A DNA stretch of 64,000 bases from Pegoplata infirma (Eukaryota > Arthropoda > Insecta > Diptera > Anthomyiidae): contig OY992540.1 of the NCBI GenBank assembly GCA_963921195.1, forward strand, positions 75,009,337 to 75,073,336. The letters run 5' to 3'. Under the pieces are notes generated by a model, which did not search any database, had not been told where the DNA came from, and worked only from the letters and a program-made list of their open reading frames with translations. The first letter of the stretch is position 1. The number at the start of each line of letters is the position of its first letter. The position numbers and the translations under genes were made by a program. Positions 57,401 to 64,000 of the stretch are shown in pieces.

Positions 57401-59149
57401 TATTTTCGCTCTAGCACCTCTAGTTAAGCCATTAAATGCAGGTTAAGTTGTTTTAATCATATAAAAATTGTTTTTTTTTTTTGGAAATTTATAGCTACTA
57501 TCCCAAATTTTCATATTTATATAAAAATTGATTTTGGAAAATTATAGCGATGATTCCCAATTTTAGCTATTTTAGTCTAGCGTCTCTAGTTATGGATTGA
57601 ATTCCAAATTCAAGTAAAAATTTTTTGGAAAATTAGAAAAAACATCATAAAAATTAATTTTGGAAAATTTATAACGGTGATCCCCAATATCAGCTATTTT
57701 TGTTCTAGCACCCCTAGTTAAGCCATAAAATGCAATAAAAGTTTTTTTTAGAAAATTTCATATCAAATGGACATTTTGGAATGATCCCAAATTTCAGTTA
57801 TTTTTGCTTCAAAACCAGTTGTAAGGGATTTTAAAGAAAAAAAAAGAAATTTTTGGAAATTAATAGGAATGATTCCCAATTTCAGCTATTTCTGCTCAAG
57901 CACCCTTTTAAAAGATTTTTAGAAAAATTGCATATGAAAACACTTTTAAATATTTATTGTAATGATCATCAATTTCAGCTATTTTCGCACTTGCGCTCCC
58001 AGCTGAGGATTTAATTATAGTTTTTTCGCAAAAAAATATAAAACTTTTCTTTTTGGAAATTTATTGCGATGATTCCTAAATTTAGCTATTTGTTCTCATG
58101 CACCAATAGGTAATCCATAAAATGCAGGTACAGTGTTATAGAAAAAAATCAAAAAAAGGGTTTTCGGATATTTAAAAGAATGATCCCTAATTTTAGCTAA
58201 TTTCGGTTTAGCACCTCTAGTTAAGCCAATATTACAAATAATGTTTTTTTTTTTTTTAATTCATATAAAAATTGTTTTTTTTTTTTGGAAATTTATAACG
58301 ACTATCCCCAATTTTTATATTCATAAAAAATAAATTTTTGGAAAATTATGGCGATGATTCCCAATTTTATCTATTTTAGTCTAGCGTCTCTAGTTATGGA
58401 TTGAATTCCAAATTCAAGTAAAAGTTTTTAGAAAATTAGAAAAAACATCATATAAAAATTGATTTTGGAAAATTTATAACGATGATCCATAATATCAGCT
58501 ATTTTTGTTCCAGCACCCCTAGTTAAGCCATTAAATCCAAGTTTTTTAAAAAGTTTCTTAAAAAATTTCATATCAAATGGACTTTTTGGAATGATCCCAA
58601 ATTTCAGCTATTTTCGATTTAAAACCTGTTGTTTAGGATTTAAAAGAAAAATTATAAAAAAAATTTATTTTGTAAATTTATAGGAATGATCCCCAATTTC
58701 AGCTATTTTTGCTCAAGCACCCATTTAAGGGCATTTTAGAAAAAATGCATATAAAAAACTTTTAAATATTTGTTGGAAGGTCTTAATTTCAGCTATTTTC
58801 GCTTTAGCATCTCTAGTTAAGCCAAAATTAAAAAAAAAAGTTTTTTTAGAAAATTTTTTAGAAATTTATAGCGGCAATCGCCCATTTTTTGATATTTTTG
58901 CTCTAACACCTCTTGTTATGCCATAAAATGCAAGTAAAGTTTAAAAAAAAAAAATTCATATAAAAATCGATTATTAGAAATTTATATATGATCTCCGATT
59001 TCTGCTACTTTCACTCTAGTACCTCTAGTTGCAATTCAAGTTCTAAAAACAAAAAACTTATAAAAACGGATTTTTGAAAATTTACGGATCATAACTAATT
59101 TTTGCTATTTTCTTAGAATCTAAGAGTTTAAATAGAAAAAAATTTTCGA

Positions 59150-60348
59150 AATCTGAAAATTTTTTTATAAATCAAAATTTTACAGAATCTAAAAATTTTT
59201 CTATTGAAAAAATGTCTCACAATTCTGAAAGGTTTTTGTTGGAAAAATGTCTTAGATCTGAATTTTTTTTACGTTCAAATTTACAATATTTTTCTTATTC
59301 TTTTGAAATACAATTCCGTGTTTTAGCTATTACTATCAATGCTCTGAGGATTTGACTATGATGGTGCCAATTGGAATATTTTTTAAAGTTTGGTTTTTTA
59401 TTTAGCCATTGAGTTGGCGATTATTATTATTGTTATGTTTATTTATATTTATGTTTTATAGACAACCAAATATTATAACATCTAAAGAACAATAAAATTT
59501 TATTTATTTTTCTTTTTAACTGGAAAAGTTTTCTTCTACATATTTATAAAAAAATATAGAAAAAGAACAATAAAAACAAACGATAAAACAACATACAGGC
59601 AGACACTAAAATTGTTTGTCTTTTTCCATATTCTTTTTAAGGCTTAGAAAAACTTAAATTTAATGTAGATTTTTTTTTTCATGGAAATAAGGGTAATTAT
59701 TTAAAGCAACGACCTTGTCATTTTATTATAAAAATACATATATAGATGCCTTTAAAATAAGACTTTACTCGTGTAAACACGCATACACTGACATAAAAAA
59801 GCACACTTAAAAAGCCACAGCAAAGTAAAGTTTTTGTTAAATAAAGGTACAATGAATGTTTCCTATGTTTGTATGTGTGAAGGATGAATAAAACAACAAC
59901 AGCTTGTATTATATTGTTTTATAGAAAGAAAATGAACATATTTACAGCCCCAGCAACCGACAACTTAGTATGTTATTGCTATTATGCTACTACTGCTGAT
60001 GAAGCTGATGGTGTTTGGTGATAATTTTTATTTAAAAGGTGATAAACTTTATTTAAATAGACAATTTTTTGTTAATGTTTTTGTTTTTTTTTTTGTTTTT
60101 AATTTAAGGTGTTTATAATGAATTGTAATTGGAAGGTTACATAATAAATGTGTTTAAAAACATTAATATAAATTTATTAGTAAAAAAGTTTTATATGATA
60201 TTTTTGTTAATTTAATAGAGATTTATATATAAATGGTAAAAAAAAGTGGTCAAAAGAGAAATAAAATTAAGATTTAATGGAATGATATAAAAAAAAGTAT
60301 AATAAATATTTAATGATATATATTTTTTTTAATTGAAAAAAAAAAATA
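59150..60348. other. Non-coding DNA between satellites
   Basis: 59150-59265 is a degenerate outlier of the GTCTCAGA satellite (AAAATGTCTCACAATTCTGA). The remainder is AT-rich and probably single-copy, with no recognisable gene. Confidence 0.5.
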
Positions 60349-60574
60349 TTAACCCTTCTGCATCCCTTGCATATGTGCCCTTCCTATGATCCTTTGGGTC
60401 AATATGACCCAACATTAAAATGTTAACAAAATTCCATGTTTTAGTATAATCAAAAATAATGAAAACTAAAATAAATCAGCCCTTCCTGAGCAATTATTAA
60501 AAAAAAAAAATCAGGAGAGGGAATGACGGAGTAGTGTTTGTGAACATTTAATTTGAATTTTTTCAAATTATACA

Positions 60575-61095
60575 CGTACAAAAAAAACTTTTTCAAATTA
60601 TTAGGAAAAGTCTCGTAATTTTACCATTTTACCAATATTTGACAGTTTTCCTTTTTTTTAACAAACAAATTTGGATCTAAATTTACATTTTTTTTTTTTT
60701 AAATTATACAATTTTTTGTAATTTTACAAATTTCCAAAAAAATTTTACAAAAAATCTAGTAAATTCACGAGAATTCCTTGTGATTTTAATTGCGCCAAAA
60801 ACTGTAAATTTACAATTTTATTGGTAAAAAGTTGGTAAAATATTGTAAAATTACTAGAAATCTCGTAAAATAGGAATTAGCAAAAAATCTAGTAATGTTA
60901 CAAAATCTCCTTGTATATTTTATCGTGTCCAAAAATTTGTAAATTTACAATTTTATTGATGAAAACCTTGTGAAATTACAAAATTATTGGTTAAATAAAA
61001 GCTTGTAAAATTACTAGGAATTCTTGTAAAATAAGAGGTAGCTAAAAAAGTAAAAATTTTTTCTTGTAATTTTACAAGGTATTTTTTTTTAAGTG
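60575..61095 (+). mobile_element. CTTGTAAAATTAC MITE, copy 5 (complete)
   Basis: It starts at about ACGTACAAAAAAAACTTTTTC and ends CTTGTAATTTTACAAGGTAT. The interior matches copy 2: ATTTGACAGTTTTCC, ATTGCGCCAAAAACTG and 'GGTAAAAAGTTGG'. It sits at the 3' side of the LINE fragment within the piggyBac-like element. Confidence 0.7.
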
Positions 61096-61800
61096 TAGCT
61101 GACTGGGTAGACTTATGCAGGGATTTAATTCCACATAGGGCTAGTTTGACTGATGAGAAACGAATTTTCTCTGTAATTCGTTGTGCAAGACATTGGACAG
61201 TAGACAACGAAAGGATGTGATCTGCTGGAAAGGCGCCCATCTCAGCTGAATACTTACCGTGGTTATATCTATATAACAATGACGCACAACACATTCCGAC
61301 TATGCTCCAATGAGTCAATATACTGTCGTTGATGAGCTTCAACGCACTCCTTTGCACCTTATCAGATAGACCTTGAAGCACCTGCCCAGATAGGCGAGTT
61401 GTATTCCATTTTCGGTCGGATATAGGTGGCATAAATAGTGAGATCAGACGGAGTGAAGAAATTCTTGCACCGTTTTAGGAAATCAAGACACTTGAATGCT
61501 TCTTTCGACACTTGAAAAACATGTTTGTTCCAACCATCACATTGGATTTTCATGCCTGATTCCTCAATAGCTATTCAACCCATGGATACAGATGATGCTG
61601 ATTCCACAAGCCGCCTGAGGGTCAACACATAACATTGGGACTTACGAGCATTAAAATCGATCCTATTTGCAATACCCTACTCGGATATTGTCGTAAGATC
61701 ATGCTAACTACGAAACAAGAGTGAATCGGACTCCAGATAATTTACCAAGTGGTGATTGATCATGCTCTTCATGACCTGCGAGAGCGTAAAGAAAATTGCT
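61095..61800 (-). pseudogene. Broken non-LTR retrotransposon reverse transcriptase, C-terminal part
   Basis: Translated on the minus strand, the fragment shows the end of a LINE reverse transcriptase. One frame (61553-61362) contains 'FKCLDFLKRCKNFFTPSDL' and then 'YATYIRPKMEYNSPIWAGAS'. After a frameshift near 61400-61430, another frame reads 'LSDKVQRSALKLINDSILTH' and 'ASLLYRYNHGKYSAEM'. These blocks match the region just downstream of the palm domain in Jockey/CR1-type elements. Upstream minus-strand sequence to about 61800 looks related (for example 'RIDFNARKSQCYVLTL') but contains a stop. The fragment is 5' truncated and inactive; the exact clade is uncertain. Confidence 0.8.
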
Positions 61801-62303
61801 ATTGGGCGTTAGTTTCTGGGTTTGTTACCTCACCCTTTTCTGGGGTTGGCGGACCTTTCCGGGTTTCTCAAAATCCCACCCACAAAATTTTGAATGATAA
61901 AATAATTAACGAGAATAATAAAATTTAGAATGAAAAACTATTCAATGAAAGCGATTTTATTGATTCTTTGACCCCCAAATTATTGATCAATCATTCTGAA
62001 TGAAAATGAACCCAATTCAATTGTATTCAGAAGAAAAAAAAATGGTAAACTAGAACTAAACTTGCATTATCGCTTGTTGGGTCATATTGACCCAAAGGAT
62101 ATTAAATGTGTGTAAATCGTGTTTTTAAATGTGGAGGGGGGAGAAAAAATTTAAATTTTATTATTTTCTTTTAAAACCATAATTTTCGTCCCTGTTATGG
62201 ATAAATTAAAGTTTCACGTTGATATCTCATAACTAAAGGGAAAAATTTTGCGTTTGAAAACCAAAATTGGGTCAAATTGACCCAAGGAGTGCAGAAGGGT
62301 TAA

Positions 62304-63990
62304 AAAGAATTCATAGAATCTGCGTTAAAATCCTCTATTAAATCCTTAACTAGAGTTGCTACAGGGAATTTTAGATCACCTCTATAAATTTTCATTTGTA
62401 TAAGATTTTTTTCAAAAATAACATTTCAACTAAACTAGAGGTGCTAGAGCGAAAATAGCTAAAATTGGGTATCATCCTTTTAAGCATTTAAAGATTTGGT
62501 TTTATATGATTTTTTTCAAAAAAAAATTGTTCGTTGCATTTTATGTCTTCACTAGAGTTGGTAGAGGCGAATTTAGCTGTAATTAGGGATCATCGATATA
62601 AATTTTTAAAAATCCTTTTTTATATGATTTTTTAAAGTTTTCTATCTATTTATATTTATTTATAGATTACAATGGTAAAAACATGTGGTCAAAAGAAAAA
62701 TAAAATTTAGATATAAGGGAATGGAATGATATAAAAAAAAGTATGTATAATAAATATTTTATGAAAAACAAAATTGTAAAAAGAATTTTTAATGAATAGA
62801 ATCGAGAATTAAATTCTTAACTAGTGGTGTTAAAGCGAAAATAGCAAAAAGTTGAGATTATCGTTGTAAATTCCCAAATGCATATTTACTTTTACATGAA
62901 TTTTTCTAAGAAAAAATATTAATTGCATATTCTTACATAACTAGAGGTGCTAAAGCGAAAATAGCTAAAATTTGGAATCATCCCTGTAAATATGCAAAAA
63001 TTGATTTTTATTTAAGTTTTTTGTAAAAAAAAAACTTTAACTGTATTTTATGGCTTAACTAAAGGTGCTAGAGTGAAAATGGTAAAAATTAGGGATCATC
63101 GCTATAAATTTTCAAAATAATTTTTTGTATGATTTTTTTTAACAAACTTTCATTGCAATAAAATCCTTAAACTATTTGTACATGATTTTATTTTTTTTAT
63201 AAAAATTTACTTGCATTTTATGGCTTTATTGTATGTATTACACAGAAAATAGCTGAAATTGGGAATCATCCATATAAATTTGAAAAATCAATTTTTATAT
63301 GAATTTTTCTAAAAAACTAGAAACTGGCAAAATAGCAGAAATTAGTGATCACCGCAATAAAATTAAAAAAAAAAAAAAACATTTTCATACTATGAATTTT
63401 TTATAAAAAAGTATTTACTTTTTTATTTTTTAATTTTTTCACATGATTTTATTTTTATTTTTTAATTTTACTTGCATTTTATGACTTTATTGTATGCATT
63501 ACAAAGAAAATAGCTGAGATTATGAATCATCCCTATAAATTTCAAAAATCAATTTTTATATAATTTTTTTCTAAAAAACTAGAAACTAGCAAATATTATG
63601 AATTTTTTATAAAAAAAAGTATTTACTTTTTTATTTTTTAATTTTTTGCACAGGAGCTAGAGCAAAAATAGCTAAATTTCAGATCATTGCTATAAATTTT
63701 TTAAAATCCATTTATATAAGAATTTTTCCGAAAAATCTTTACTTTCATTTTATGGCTTACATAGAAGACTCACTTCTACCAACTGAAATTGGGAATCATT
63801 ACTATAAACTTTGTTTAAAAAACTTGATTGCATTTTATTTCTTAAATAGATGTGCTAGAGCGAAAATGCCAGAAAATTATAGAACATTACTATAAATTTC
63901 TTAAAAACCATTTCTAAATGATTTTTTGCTACAAAAATTGCGATTTAATTGCGATTAAATCCTTAATAACTTTGCATTTTATCCCAGCAA
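62304..63990 (-). repeat. Roughly 150-bp satellite, minus polarity
   Basis: The monomer of 52060-59149 recurs as its reverse complement: AACTAGAGGTGCTAGAGCGA, AAATAGCTAAAATTGGG, 'ATCATC' and GCATTTTATGGCTTAACT-like stretches. It begins right after the TTAA of the piggyBac-like element and runs to the window end. Confidence 0.75.
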
Positions 63991-64000
63991 AACTTTGGTA

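Larger units (their letters stand above)
52060..59149 (+). repeat. Roughly 150-bp satellite with higher-order repeats, plus polarity
   Basis: Monomers follow the pattern GATGATCCCCAATTTCAGCT, ATTTTCGCTCTAGC, ACCTCTAGTTAAGCC, ATAAAATGCAAGTAAA, then A/T-rich sequence with CATATAAAAATTG. The landmark GGTACAGTGTTGTAG or a variant recurs near 55000, 55735, 56412, 57325 and 58128, implying a higher-order unit of roughly 680-800 bp. An exact 136-bp tandem duplication is at about 57020-57292. A TIR element interrupts the array at 53594-54787. No coding potential. Confidence 0.8.
60353..62299. mobile_element. piggyBac-like non-autonomous element with nested MITE and LINE fragment
   Basis: TTAA flanks both ends (60349-60352 and 62300-62303). 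The terminal repeats CCCTTCTGCATCCCTTG and CCAAGGAGTGCAGAAGGG are inverted. Subterminal palindromes of TTGGGTCA-n3-TGACCCAA type occur at 60394-60412, 62077-62095 and 62267-62285. TTAA targeting and CCC ends define the piggyBac group. No transposase is present. The interior is replaced by a MITE (60575-61095) and a LINE fragment (61095-61800). Confidence 0.82.

Overview
The window is eukaryotic and very AT-rich. It looks like repeat-choked intronic and intergenic DNA of a higher dipteran, probably a calyptrate fly. Three things point there: the last exon of an insect chitin deacetylase, many copies of a dispersed element carrying the fly-type block 'ACTTTATGGGGTC' with GGAC-rich (CAGACGGACGGAC) stretches, and dense nested hAT and piggyBac non-autonomous elements. 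No prokaryotic gene or operon is present. Only three coding units are convincing: gag and pol of one LTR retrotransposon, and one terminal exon of a host gene. One broken LINE reverse-transcriptase fragment is also present.

Layout. 1-21.5 kb is a degenerate satellite built on AAAAAGTAC/GTACTTTTT half-palindromes, with a higher-order period of about 860 bp. It is interrupted by a small foldback MITE (291-456), a tRNA-derived SINE with a 14-bp target duplication (2465-2673), an apparently intact Ty3/gypsy element of CsRn1/Kabuki type (4646-8851), a hAT-like MITE (8993-9751), and a nest of elements inside elements (13990-19703). That nest holds a 1.7-kb foldback. Another hAT-like element lies at 19983-21114. 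21.5-29.5 kb is AT-rich DNA with a fifth hAT-like element (24443-25617) that contains a 53-bp perfect hairpin, and a 2.85-kb TA-flanked inverted-repeat element (25954-28800) that carries tRNA-like segments. 29.5-38.3 kb holds INE-1/Helentron-like copies and a 19-20-bp 'AAGACGTAGTCTT' satellite. That satellite changes polarity near 34 kb and surrounds the host exon (36640-36967, chitin deacetylase, probably Cda5).

38.3-46.4 kb contains more INE-like copies, a 35-bp satellite built on GTCTCAGA-T-TCTGAGAC (39470-40535), and poly-A/GATG low-complexity DNA. 46.5-50.9 kb is a satellite made of GTTATCGATATATCGATAAC palindromes, that is, dense DRE/BEAF-type CGATA motifs. 52.1-59.1 kb is a satellite of roughly 150-bp monomers with a higher-order repeat. 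The same family returns in inverted orientation at 62.3-64 kb, and between the two lies a piggyBac-like MITE (60353-62299) holding a LINE fragment.

If the chitin deacetylase gene is intact, the first 36.6 kb is one very large phase-2 intron on the + strand, because I could find no upstream exon. Coordinates of degenerate satellites are approximate. Element boundaries are firm where terminal repeats and target duplications are both quoted.
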